From Vicinamibacterales bacterium (lineage in GTDB: Bacteria; Acidobacteriota; Vicinamibacteria; Vicinamibacterales; JAKQTR01), in assembly GCA_025456345.1 (NCBI GenBank), contig JALOKU010000011.1:1-58274 (forward strand): 58,274 nt of DNA. Reading direction: 5' to 3'. Below are positions 35,348-43,135 of the stretch, one piece after another (positions within the stretch are counted from its first letter, which is position 1; each line of letters opens with the position of its first letter). The notes under the pieces are model-generated. The model was given only the letters and a program-made list of their open reading frames with translations. It had not been told where the DNA came from and made no database searches. A program made the position numbers and the translations under genes.

Positions 35348-36475
35348 TCACTTGCACACGGGCGGGACGCCCCGGCCTTCGATCTGCTGCGTCACCTTGT
35401 CGAGCGACTGGGCGTGCGTGCAGCCGTTCAGCCGGTAGCGCAGGTACTCCTGGATCCAGACGACGTCGCCCTCGGCGTCCACGCTGGTCTTCACGGCCGC
35501 GCGGGCCAGGTCGACGCGGTAGAAGTCCTCGAGCTGGAGGCGGAACCCGTACGTCTGGTCGCGGGGCGGGAACTCGACGACGGACGCCGACGCCGGCGTC
35601 CCGCACACGCCGGGCACGCCGCCCCCGGCGATCTGGATGCGCACGCGCTCGACGGCCTGCTCGTGGCTGCACGTGTTGAGCCGGTACCGCAGGTACTCCT
35701 GCACCCACACGACCGACCCCTCGACGTCCGAATACGAGAGGCCGGCCGGGCGGCCGAGGGTGCTGGCGTACTTCGACTCGAGCCAGTTGCGGAACTCGTA
35801 CGTCTCGTTGCGCGGCGGGAAGTTGATCGCCGCGCCGCTGCTGCCGCCGGTGGAACCGCCCGTGCCGCTGCCCGGCGAGCCGTAGAGTTCCTGGATGCCG
35901 GCGATGTCGTCCACCGTCAGGCTGTCGAGGTTGCCGATCGTGCCGTTCATCATGGCGACAACGGACTGCCCGTGGTCGTTCGGGTGGCCGAGGCCGAGCA
36001 CGTGGCCCAGCTCGTGGAGTGCGACGCGGCGCAGGTCGTAGACGGCGCCCGGCCTGGTCGTGCCGCGATACGAATCCCACTTCTTCCCCTGGTTGAAGCC
36101 GATGTCGGCCTCGACCAGCTTGTCGTTGCGGTACCACCAGGTCGTCAGCGCGAGGGTGTCCTGGCCGAAGGCCTTGCCATACATGTCGGCGGCGAAGAAC
36201 ATGTCGTTCCTGCCGTTGAGCTCGCCCTTGGTCTGGGCCGAGTTTTCTACCGCCTGAAGCTGGATGCGGCCCACGAAGAGGTTCCAGCGGTTGATGGCAC
36301 CCGAGGCGACGCACGACCAGTCTGCACACCCGTCGGTGAGCGCAGGAGAGGCTCCGAGCTCGATCTGCATCGGCACGACGCCGGACGGCCACGTGGGACC
36401 GTTGATCCAGTACGACTGCGACGCGCCAACGGCGGCGGCCAGGAGCGCAAACGACAGGAGGATGGCGCGGCGCAT
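35348..36475 (-). CDS. secreted matrixin-like metalloprotease with two C-terminal repeats
   Basis: 375 residues: signal peptide (1-20), matrixin/M10 catalytic domain (about 21-200) and two tandem ~75-residue repeats (218-291 and 300-374). The zinc motif is H154-ELGH-VLGLG-H164. The later MMNG (175-178) fits the Met-turn. Each repeat begins FPPR-(N/D)-x-TY-x-FR, contains VVW-(V/I)-QEYLRYRLN and ends in a Cys; the repeats may bind a polymer or substrate. The ATG at 36475 follows a near-perfect AGGAGGT. It is last of a four-gene envelope operon. Confidence 0.88.
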   Translation of the reverse strand: MRRAILLSFALLAAAVGASQSYWINGPTWPSGVVPMQIELGASPALTDGCADWSCVASGAINRWNLFVGRIQLQAVENSAQTKGELNGRNDMFFAADMYGKAFGQDTLALTTWWYRNDKLVEADIGFNQGKKWDSYRGTTRPGAVYDLRRVALHELGHVLGLGHPNDHGQSVVAMMNGTIGNLDSLTVDDIAGIQELYGSPGSGTGGSTGGSSGAAINFPPRNETYEFRNWLESKYASTLGRPAGLSYSDVEGSVVWVQEYLRYRLNTCSHEQAVERVRIQIAGGGVPGVCGTPASASVVEFPPRDQTYGFRLQLEDFYRVDLARAAVKTSVDAEGDVVWIQEYLRYRLNGCTHAQSLDKVTQQIEGRGVPPVCK

Positions 36476-36485
36476 CACGGACCTC

Positions 36486-37079
36486 CTACCGCGCCTCGCG
36501 CTGGCGGCGAACCGCCCGCACGATCTCGTCTTCAAATGATGCCAGCGACAGCGCCCGGGCCGACGCCACGCGCGGCGCCGGCGCGGCGGCCCCGATGTCG
36601 GCCACGCTGACGAGAGGCTCGAAATCGTGGCGGGCCACGAGCCGGCGCCCGCTCCCCGGCTCCTCGAGCACACGGAAACGCCCGTGCATGAAACCGACGA
36701 CGGGGCTCACCGGCTGCCCGCGCTCGTCGACGAACAACACGTCCTCGTCGCCGACGCGAAAGCGCGGGATGCCCGGCACTTCCATCCGGTACTCGCCCAC
36801 GGTGCCGCCGAGGAACTCCAGCTGCGTCTGGCCGCCGAGCTCGCCCTTGAGCGTGCGGGTGACCTTGAAGGTCACCACCGTGACGATGGCACGGCCCGAC
36901 GAGGTCGAGACCCAGCGCGAGTGGACGTCGAGCGTCTGGCCGACGAACACCGCTTGGGCGCGCGTCACCATCGCGTCGAACGTGGGTGCGATGACCGACG
37001 CGGCCCGCGGCGTCGTGGCCAGCATCCCGAAGACGATCGTGGCGGCCACTGCGCGGCCGGCACCCGTGCGACTGCTCAC
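36486..37079 (-). CDS. secreted protein of unknown function, matrixin neighbour
   Basis: 197 residues with an N-terminal hydrophobic signal (AVAATIVFGMLATTPRAA). The middle is beta-rich: AVFVGQTLDVHSRWV, VTVVTFKVTRTLKGELGG, FLGGTVGEYRMEVPG, FRVGDEDVLFVDE. I do not recognise a named family. The GTG at 37079 overlaps the mtgA stop (GTGA), and its stop is ten bases before the matrixin gene. A chaperone, inhibitor or substrate of that protease is a reasonable guess only. Confidence 0.7.
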   Translation of the reverse strand: MSSRTGAGRAVAATIVFGMLATTPRAASVIAPTFDAMVTRAQAVFVGQTLDVHSRWVSTSSGRAIVTVVTFKVTRTLKGELGGQTQLEFLGGTVGEYRMEVPGIPRFRVGDEDVLFVDERGQPVSPVVGFMHGRFRVLEEPGSGRRLVARHDFEPLVSVADIGAAAPAPRVASARALSLASFEDEIVRAVRRQREAR

Positions 37080-37813
37080 GGCAGACCTCCCAGACGCCCC
37101 GTCATCCCGGCAACGGCCGGGGCCGGCGGCTCCACATCTCCCATGCGCTGGCGGATCAACTCCTGCCGGCGCAACAGGAACTTCGACGGACGGGCCGGGC
37201 TGTACCGCCTCGGATTGATGATCGACGCGGCCAGCAGCGCCGACTCCTCGGCGTCGAGGGCGGAGGCCGGCTTCTTGAAATACGCCTGCGCGGCGGCCTC
37301 GGCGCCCCAGATCCCGTCACCCCACTCTATGACATTCAGATACAGCTCGAGGATGCGGCGTTTCGAGAGCTCCACCTCCAGGCGCCGGGCGATGAGCAGC
37401 TCCTCGATCTTCCTGACCGGGTTCCTCGACGGCGACAGGTAGAGGTTCTTGGCCAGCTGCTGCGTGATGGTGCTGCCTCCGCGCATCCGCTTGCCCGTTT
37501 TCCAGCTGTCCTCGAACGATTTCTCGAGCTCGTCGTAATCGACGCCCTCGTGCGAAAAGAACGCCGCGTCCTCGGCCACGATCACGGCCCGCTTCAACGA
37601 GGGCGAAATCCGCTCGTAGGCCACCCACTGCTGGACCTTTCGCGGTTTCTTCCCGGCCTTATCGGCCTCTCTCGCTCGCAGCTCCATGAACGCCGTCGTC
37701 TGCGGGTTCTCCTTGCGGAGCGGCCTGACGTCGGGCAGCGACAGGTAGAGGAACGCACCGGCGGCGAACCCTACGGCCGCCACCGCCAGTGTCCCCTGCA
37801 GGAGTCGCTTCAT
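37076..37813 (-). CDS. mtgA: monofunctional biosynthetic peptidoglycan transglycosylase
   Basis: 245 residues; polymerises lipid II glycan strands at the inner membrane. One membrane segment (about 8-25), then a GT51 domain with catalytic E81 in EDAAFFSHEG, then RGGSTITQQLAKNLYLS, RKIEELLIA and the second catalytic Glu region LELYLNVIEWG. No transpeptidase domain. It begins six bases after the M48 stop and overlaps the next gene, so it is the second gene in the operon. Confidence 0.94.
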   Translation of the reverse strand: MKRLLQGTLAVAAVGFAAGAFLYLSLPDVRPLRKENPQTTAFMELRAREADKAGKKPRKVQQWVAYERISPSLKRAVIVAEDAAFFSHEGVDYDELEKSFEDSWKTGKRMRGGSTITQQLAKNLYLSPSRNPVRKIEELLIARRLEVELSKRRILELYLNVIEWGDGIWGAEAAAQAYFKKPASALDAEESALLAASIINPRRYSPARPSKFLLRRQELIRQRMGDVEPPAPAVAGMTGRLGGLP

Positions 37814-37819
37814 GACGGG

Positions 37820-39271
37820 TTATTCACCAGCGATGACAATCTTGACGCGCTGGCCCTCGGGGGGCGTCGTGTCGGGCGCAGAACCGTTCAGCACCGCAAG
37901 ATCCGATGCAGGAATCAGGCCACCGGTCCGTTCCGCGAGTCCCTGCCAGGTGTCGCCGCGCCGGACCGTCGTGAAGCCGAGGCGGTTGGGCTTGATGCGT
38001 GCCGCTTCGGCCGCGTCCAGCGGCGCGAACGACCGGATCGACGCGTCGAACGCGCGCTCGGCCTGAGGGTAGCGCGTCTCACTGGCGATGCCCGCGAGCA
38101 GGAGGACCCGCCCGTCGAGGCGGATGTGCGCCGCCCTGACGCGCACGGCCTGGCCGTCTTTCGTGCGGCCGTCGTAGACGCCGACGAAGGCCGGAATCCC
38201 GTTGATTCGCGTGTTCTCTCCGCCGAGGCGCGTGAACCCGGCCTTCTGCATGGAGCTGGCCGCGACGGCCTCGAGCGACGACCCTTGCGCGTCCGGCACG
38301 AGCTCGAGCGTCATCATCGCGTCGCGGATCTCGGCCGGCCTGGCCGACACCTGTTCCTTTCCGTTCTCGATCTTCCAGCCCTCCGGGAACGCGAGCCGGA
38401 AGCGCATGTCAGGGTGGATGAACTCGCGGCCGCGGACGAGTCCCTCGCGCGGGTTGTCGCCGAACATGAGGCCGTCGAGCCGCTTCAGGTACTCGTCGCG
38501 ATTCACGGTCCACTCGGCCGCCGGGCGCGTCGCCGCCAGGGCCTCGACGTCGGCCGAGACCTTCGCCACGCGGTCCGCCGGCTGCGGGTGGGTGGCGAGC
38601 CAGTTGGGCACGCCGCGGCGGTCGGCGGTCACGCTGATGCGGCCCAGCGTCTCGAGCACGCCCTCCATCCCCGCCGGCTGCCAGCCCTCCTTCGCGGCGT
38701 ACCGCGCGCCGAGGCTGTCGGACTGCACCTCCTGGTTGCGGTCGTACTTCAGGAACAGCACGCCAAGGCCGGTCTGGGCCGCCGCGGCGTACGGGGCGGC
38801 CTCGGGGAAGAAGATGCTCGTCACGGCGGCGCCGATGCCCACGCTCGTCTGCCGCGTGTAGGCGCGGGCGGCGTGGCGGGCGGTGACGTGTCCGATCTCA
38901 TGGCCGAGCACGCCGGCCAGTTCGGCCTCGTTGTCGAGGTGCGCGAGCAGTCCGCGCGTGATGTAGATGTAGCCGCCGGGCAGCGCGAAGGCATTCACCG
39001 CGGGAACGTCGACCACCGCGAAGCGCCAGGGCAGGTCCGGGCGTTCCGAGGCCTTCGCCAGCCGCATGCCGACACCCTGCACGTACTCCTGCAGCCCGGC
39101 GTCCGGGTAGACGCCCATCTCGGCCCTCACCTGCGGATCCATGTCCTGGCCCAGTTGGATCTCCTGAGCCTCGCTCATCAGGTTGTACTCGCGCTGGCCG
39201 GTGACCGGATTGGTGGCGCACGCGCCAGCGGCGAGCACGGCCACGCATGTGACGGCGAGTGCGTTCTTCAT
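37820..39271 (-). CDS. M48 family metalloprotease lipoprotein with a C-terminal LysM-like segment
   Basis: 483 residues. Lipobox AAGAC places Cys18 as the lipidated residue. The M48 domain has H124-EIGH-VTARH in LGHEIGHVTARH, with a family Glu further on. The N-terminal TGQREYNLMSEAQEIQLG segment is typical of BepA/YcaL-like periplasmic M48 proteases that act on outer-membrane assembly. Residues about 425-483 (RRGDTWQGLAERTG, LAVLNGSAP, EGQRVKIV) look like a LysM wall-binding unit. The ATG at 39271 follows GAGGTG; an in-frame ATG lies eight codons upstream. First gene of the operon. Confidence 0.92.
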   Translation of the reverse strand: MKNALAVTCVAVLAAGACATNPVTGQREYNLMSEAQEIQLGQDMDPQVRAEMGVYPDAGLQEYVQGVGMRLAKASERPDLPWRFAVVDVPAVNAFALPGGYIYITRGLLAHLDNEAELAGVLGHEIGHVTARHAARAYTRQTSVGIGAAVTSIFFPEAAPYAAAAQTGLGVLFLKYDRNQEVQSDSLGARYAAKEGWQPAGMEGVLETLGRISVTADRRGVPNWLATHPQPADRVAKVSADVEALAATRPAAEWTVNRDEYLKRLDGLMFGDNPREGLVRGREFIHPDMRFRLAFPEGWKIENGKEQVSARPAEIRDAMMTLELVPDAQGSSLEAVAASSMQKAGFTRLGGENTRINGIPAFVGVYDGRTKDGQAVRVRAAHIRLDGRVLLLAGIASETRYPQAERAFDASIRSFAPLDAAEAARIKPNRLGFTTVRRGDTWQGLAERTGGLIPASDLAVLNGSAPDTTPPEGQRVKIVIAGE

Positions 39272-39324
39272 GGGCACCTCGGGGGACCCCTCCATTGTAT
39301 GGCGAGAGGGAACGGAGGCGGGAG

Positions 39325-39373
39325 GGGACAGGGGATAGGGGACAGGGGATAGGGGATAGGGGATAGGGGATAG
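39325..39373. repeat. heptad array G (7 units)
   Basis: GGGACAG and GGGATAG units, the reverse complement of the TCCCCTA/TCCCCTG type of arrays A and F (CTATCCC, CTGTCCC). It lies between the M48 start and the aminotransferase stop (39392). Confidence 0.95.
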
Positions 39374-39391
39374 GGAGGGCTTCTTCCGTCC

Positions 39392-40549
39392 CTACCTCCC
39401 CCCCAGCACATCCAGCGCCGCGGCCGTGCCCGCGCCGCGAGGCACCGCGGCGCCCTGGGCGCGCAGCACCGATTCGAAAGCGCCGAGGAACAGCAGGATG
39501 ATGGCGGGCGTCGAACTGGCGCCCATCAGGCCCACGCGCCAGATCTTCCCGGCGAGGGGGCCGAGGCCGGCGCCCACCTCGATGTCGAATTGCTGAAGCA
39601 TCCGCTTGCGCACGGCGGCTTCGTCAACGCCCTCGGGGACGCGGATGGCGTTCAGCGTCCACAGCCGCTCCGGTTCCGGCGGCAGCAACGAGAGGCCCAT
39701 CGCGCCCACGCCGGCGGCCAGCGCCAGGTGGTGGTGCCGGTGGCGCGCCCACCGCGCCTCGAGGCCCTCTTCCTCCACCATCAGCAGCGCCTCGCGCAGC
39801 GCGTAGAGCAGCGACGCGCAGATCGTGTGGTGGTACTTGCGGCGCACCCAGTAGTCCTCGAGCAGCCCGAGGTCGAAATAGAAGCTGCGCGCCTTCACGC
39901 GCCGCTCGAGAGCGGCCGGCGAGAACGTGATCGGCGCCACGCCCGACGGCGCGCCCACGCACTTCTGCGCGCAACTGTAGGCCGCGCCGATGCCCCACTT
40001 CCCCACCTCGAGCGGATGCCCGCCGAGCGACGTCACCGCGTCGACGACGGTGAGCGCGCCGTGCTCGCCCGCGACGGCCGCAACCTGCTCCACCGGGTTC
40101 AGCACGCCCGTGGACGTCTCGGCATGGACGATGGTGACGATGTCCGCCGGCGTTGCCGTCAGCGCGCGGCGGACGGCGTCCACGTCGACCGCTCTGCCCC
40201 ACTCGTACGACAGGCGCGTGACCGTGCCGCCATAGCGCTCGCTCATGCCGGCCAGGCGATCGGCAAAGTAGCCGCCGACAATCGACAGCACGCGCGTGCC
40301 CTCGCCCACGAGGTTGGCCACCGCTGTCTCCATCGCCGACGTCCCCGTGCCCGACACGGCGAACGAGAAGGATCCCTCAGGCGCCCTGAAGGCGGCCGTC
40401 AGCCGCCCGCGCAGCTCGTCCATCATCGCCATCAGGTCCGGGTCCAGATGGCTCAGCACCGGCGCGGCCATCGTCCGCATCACGCGGGGCGAGACCATGC
40501 TGGGGCCGGGGCCGAGGAGGATTCGCTCACGCTCGGGAAGTGGAATCAT
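39392..40549 (-). CDS. class V aminotransferase, alanine-glyoxylate/serine-pyruvate type
   Basis: 385 residues; PLP enzyme of the AGT/SGAT group. The PLP lysine is K196 in CAQKCVGAPSG, like the SQKALNAPPG of alanine-glyoxylate aminotransferases. LGPGPSMVSPRVM at the N-terminus and VSGTGTSAME (cofactor phosphate site) also fit. The expected reaction turns glyoxylate into glycine using alanine or serine. The next gene upstream encodes a 4-hydroxy-2-oxoglutarate aldolase-like enzyme, which would make glyoxylate. A heptad array of about 100 bases separates them, so co-transcription is likely but not assured. Confidence 0.9.
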   Translation of the reverse strand: MIPLPERERILLGPGPSMVSPRVMRTMAAPVLSHLDPDLMAMMDELRGRLTAAFRAPEGSFSFAVSGTGTSAMETAVANLVGEGTRVLSIVGGYFADRLAGMSERYGGTVTRLSYEWGRAVDVDAVRRALTATPADIVTIVHAETSTGVLNPVEQVAAVAGEHGALTVVDAVTSLGGHPLEVGKWGIGAAYSCAQKCVGAPSGVAPITFSPAALERRVKARSFYFDLGLLEDYWVRRKYHHTICASLLYALREALLMVEEEGLEARWARHRHHHLALAAGVGAMGLSLLPPEPERLWTLNAIRVPEGVDEAAVRKRMLQQFDIEVGAGLGPLAGKIWRVGLMGASSTPAIILLFLGAFESVLRAQGAAVPRGAGTAAALDVLGGR

Positions 40550-40563
40550 TGGGCCCTCGAAGA

Positions 40564-40661
40564 CAGTAGTCAGCAGTCAGTAGTCAGTAGTCAGTAGAAG
40601 ACAAGAGACTGAAGCCAGAAGCAAGCGGAACTAGCGCCCAGCGCCTAGTCCCTAGCGCCTA
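40564..40661. repeat. heptad array H (14 units), running into a stop codon
   Basis: CAGTAGT, CAGCAGT, CAGTAGT twice, CAGTAGA, AGACAAG, AGACTGA, AGCCAGA, AGCAAGC, GGAACTA, GCGCCCA, GCGCCTA, GTCCCTA, GCGCCTA. Three unit types share one register over 98 bases. The last three bases (CTA) are the complement of the TAG stop of the aldolase gene. Confidence 0.92.
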
Positions 40662-41537
40662 GCCGACGAGCTCCTCATACAGCCTCTGCAGCACGTCCCG
40701 CGCCTCGGGCTTCGCCGGGCGCAGCGGTTGCCGCACGTCGCCGCCGACGTAGCCGGCGATCTCCATCGCGACCTTCAGCCCCGGGATGCTGTAGCCGCCC
40801 GTCACCGCGTTCGCAAGCGGCGTCAGCGTCCGTTGAAGCACGCGCGCCTCGTCGTGTTTGCCGGCTCGCACAAGGTCGTACAGCTTCACGCAGACGTCGG
40901 GGACCACGTTGGCGGCGGCAACGATGCCGCCGGCTGCGCCCATCACCATCGCCGGGTAGAGCGTGGCCGCGGATCCCACGAGCACCGTGAAGCCCGCCGG
41001 CACGCGCGCCACCACGGCCGCCACCTGCGCGACGTCGCCGTTCGAGTCTTTCAGCCCGACGATGTTGGGGTGGGCCGAGAGCGCGGCCACCGTGTCGGGC
41101 GTCATGTTGATGCCCGTCACGTTCGTGAAATTGTACAGCAGCACCGGCACCGGCGAGGCGTCGGCGACCGCGCGGTAGTGATCCGCGAGCGCGTCGTGCG
41201 TCATCTGGGCCTTGAAGTAGAACGGCGTCAGCACGAGCACGGCGTCCGCCCCGGCCCCGGCCGCCCGCTTCGTGGCGGCGATGGTGGCGCGGGTGGACTG
41301 GCGCCCCGTGCCGGCGAGCAGCACGCGGTCCGCCGGCACGCCCTCGCGCACCGTGGCGATGATGCGCTCGGCCTCGTCCTCGTCGACAAACGCCGCTTCG
41401 CCGTTCGAGCCAAGCGCCAGCAGGCCGCGCAGGCCGGTGCCCATCCAGCGCCGCACGTTGTGGGACAGCCCTGCGTAGTCGACCTCGTCGTTCTTGAACG
41501 GGGTGGCGATGGGAGGGTAGATGCCAGACAGGTTCAT
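40659..41537 (-). CDS. DapA-family aldolase, probably 4-hydroxy-2-oxoglutarate aldolase
   Basis: 292-residue (beta/alpha)8 class I aldolase. The Schiff-base lysine is K163 (GLKDSNGD), and the catalytic Tyr is Y135 (LLYNFTNVTG). In DapA synthases the GTTGE motif has two Thr; here it is GSNGE (43-47), as in human mitochondrial HOGA1. Many other stretches match that enzyme (SAHPNIVGLKDS, IPGLKVAMEIAGYVGG). It would split 4-hydroxy-2-oxoglutarate into pyruvate and glyoxylate. The lysine-pathway dapA role is less likely given this motif and the neighbouring AGT-type aminotransferase. Confidence 0.82.
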   Translation of the reverse strand: MNLSGIYPPIATPFKNDEVDYAGLSHNVRRWMGTGLRGLLALGSNGEAAFVDEDEAERIIATVREGVPADRVLLAGTGRQSTRATIAATKRAAGAGADAVLVLTPFYFKAQMTHDALADHYRAVADASPVPVLLYNFTNVTGINMTPDTVAALSAHPNIVGLKDSNGDVAQVAAVVARVPAGFTVLVGSAATLYPAMVMGAAGGIVAAANVVPDVCVKLYDLVRAGKHDEARVLQRTLTPLANAVTGGYSIPGLKVAMEIAGYVGGDVRQPLRPAKPEARDVLQRLYEELVG

Positions 41538-41539
41538 GT

Positions 41540-41680
41540 CAGTCGCCAGTAGTCAGTCGCCAGTAGCAACACCCAGCTTGCCTCGCCGAAGCCGGCCGGC
41601 AGGCCGTTCGGCGGAGGCGGGAAGTCAGAAGCCAGACGCCAGAAGTAAGAATACAGAAGACGGGCGACAGAATACAGAGC
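41540..41680. repeat. heptad array I, interrupted by a GC-rich inverted repeat
   Basis: CAGTCGC, CAGTAGT, CAGTCGC, CAGTAGC, AACACCC; then an inverted repeat at 41577-41624 (CTTGCCTCGCCGAA ... TTCGGCGGAGGCGGGAAG); then TCAGAAG, CCAGACG, CCAGAAG, TAAGAAT, ACAGAAG, ACGGGCG, ACAGAAT, ACAGAGC. It lies between the aldolase start and the permease stop (41698). Confidence 0.88.
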
Positions 41681-41697
41681 GTCCGGCGAACGGCCCG

Positions 41698-43062
41698 TCA
41701 GCGCCCGGCAGGGGCGGCTGTGCCGCGCCGCCGGCTCACGAGGAACAGCAGCGCACCGGCGCCGAGCGCCGCCGTCCCCGCGGTTAATTGCTCGAGCGAC
41801 GCGCTCGCCACGAGCAGCGCCGCGATGAGCAGCCCCAGCACCGGCAGCAGCGGCGAGAGCGGCGACACGAACAGCGCCGTGCCGGCCAGGCCCGCGCGGC
41901 CGGGGCGCCCGAGCACGACCGCCGCGCCGCACGACGCGCCGTAGGTCACCAGCCGCGACACGGCGCTCGCGATGGCCATCCAGGCGAACGAGCCGGAGAG
42001 CGCGAGCGCCAGCGCCACGCCCGCCGTGAAGAGGATCGCGTGCACGGGCGTCCGGTAGCGCGGATGCACGCGGCCGAGCGCGCGCGGCAGGTCGCCCTGC
42101 TCGGCCAGCGCGTAGATCATGCGCGAGCCGGTCAGGATCTGCCCGGCGAGGTTGCCCGTCATCGACAGCAGCGCGCCGATGCCGACGAGCAGCGCGCCCG
42201 GCCCGCCCATGAAGCCCGCGGCCGCATCCGCCAGCGGGGTGGTCGAGGCGGCCAGGTTGTCGAGCGTGCCAACAGCCACCATCTGCGCGAGGATCGTCAC
42301 CGCGCCCACGACGACCACGGTGGTGACCAGCGCGAACGGCACCTGCCGCCGCGGGTCGGTCGACTCGCCCGCCGGCACCGTGAGCACCTCGTAGCCGCCG
42401 AACAGGAAGATCGTGAGCAGCGCCGCGGTCGACGCCGACTCGAACGAGACGGCGGGCAGCGCGGTGAACCGCGTCGGGCTGATGAAGAAGACGCCGACCA
42501 GGATGAACAGGCCGAGGGGCACCAGTTTCGCGATCGTGAGGAGGTTCACGGTGCGGGCGCCCTGCCTGATGCCGAGGACGTTCACCAGGGTGAGGATGGC
42601 CGTGATGGCGGTGATGACCGCGGCGCGGCCGGCGCCCTGCGCCGCGCCGGCCCAGTAGTAGCCGAGCGCGAGGGCGAGGCCGTTGGCCACCGAGGCATGG
42701 CTGGTGACGCGCGTGAACCACATCATCCAGCCCACCTCGAAGGCGGCGAAGCGTCCGAACGCCACCCGGGCGTAGAGCGACGGCCCGCCGGTCGCCTCGA
42801 AGCGGCTGCCCACCTCCGCCAGCGACACGGCCACGATCATCGTCATCAGCGTGCCGGCGAGGATGGCAATCGGGCTCCACGCGCCCACGGCGGCGGCGAT
42901 CTGCGAGGGCATCAGGAAGACCGCGCCGCCGATGGTCTGGTTGATGCCAATCGCGGCGAGGTCCCAGCGGCCGAGCGCGCGGCGCAAGGTGGGCGCGGCG
43001 GGTGTGCGTTCCTGGTCCAGCGGCGTATCCCCCGGTGAGAAGCGGAGCGGCAGTTGTAGCAC
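41698..43062 (-). CDS. APC superfamily amino acid permease
   Basis: 454 residues with about 12 membrane segments. The first helix carries IGINQTIGGAVFLMP, an APC G-x-x-x-G substrate-site variant; FLFGGYEVLTVPAGESTDPR and HPRYRTPVHAILF are standard APC loops. The start is uncertain. The frame continues to an ATG at 43137 that shares bases with the start of the divergent gene at 43136, which is implausible; I use the GTG at 43062. Its place upstream of the aldolase and aminotransferase suggests uptake of their amino acid precursor. Confidence 0.85.
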   Translation of the reverse strand: MLQLPLRFSPGDTPLDQERTPAAPTLRRALGRWDLAAIGINQTIGGAVFLMPSQIAAAVGAWSPIAILAGTLMTMIVAVSLAEVGSRFEATGGPSLYARVAFGRFAAFEVGWMMWFTRVTSHASVANGLALALGYYWAGAAQGAGRAAVITAITAILTLVNVLGIRQGARTVNLLTIAKLVPLGLFILVGVFFISPTRFTALPAVSFESASTAALLTIFLFGGYEVLTVPAGESTDPRRQVPFALVTTVVVVGAVTILAQMVAVGTLDNLAASTTPLADAAAGFMGGPGALLVGIGALLSMTGNLAGQILTGSRMIYALAEQGDLPRALGRVHPRYRTPVHAILFTAGVALALALSGSFAWMAIASAVSRLVTYGASCGAAVVLGRPGRAGLAGTALFVSPLSPLLPVLGLLIAALLVASASLEQLTAGTAALGAGALLFLVSRRRGTAAPAGR

Positions 43063-43135
43063 ACTTGTGTCAGAATTGCCGGACGCGCCGCGGGACGCGC
43101 ACGCCGCGTAGCCCCCCGCCTGCTGTCCGGTCACC

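Noticed and set aside
40659..41537. dapA (4-hydroxy-tetrahydrodipicolinate synthase)
   Set aside because: The Thr-Thr dyad is replaced by Ser-Asn as in HOGA, and the neighbour is a glyoxylate-type aminotransferase.
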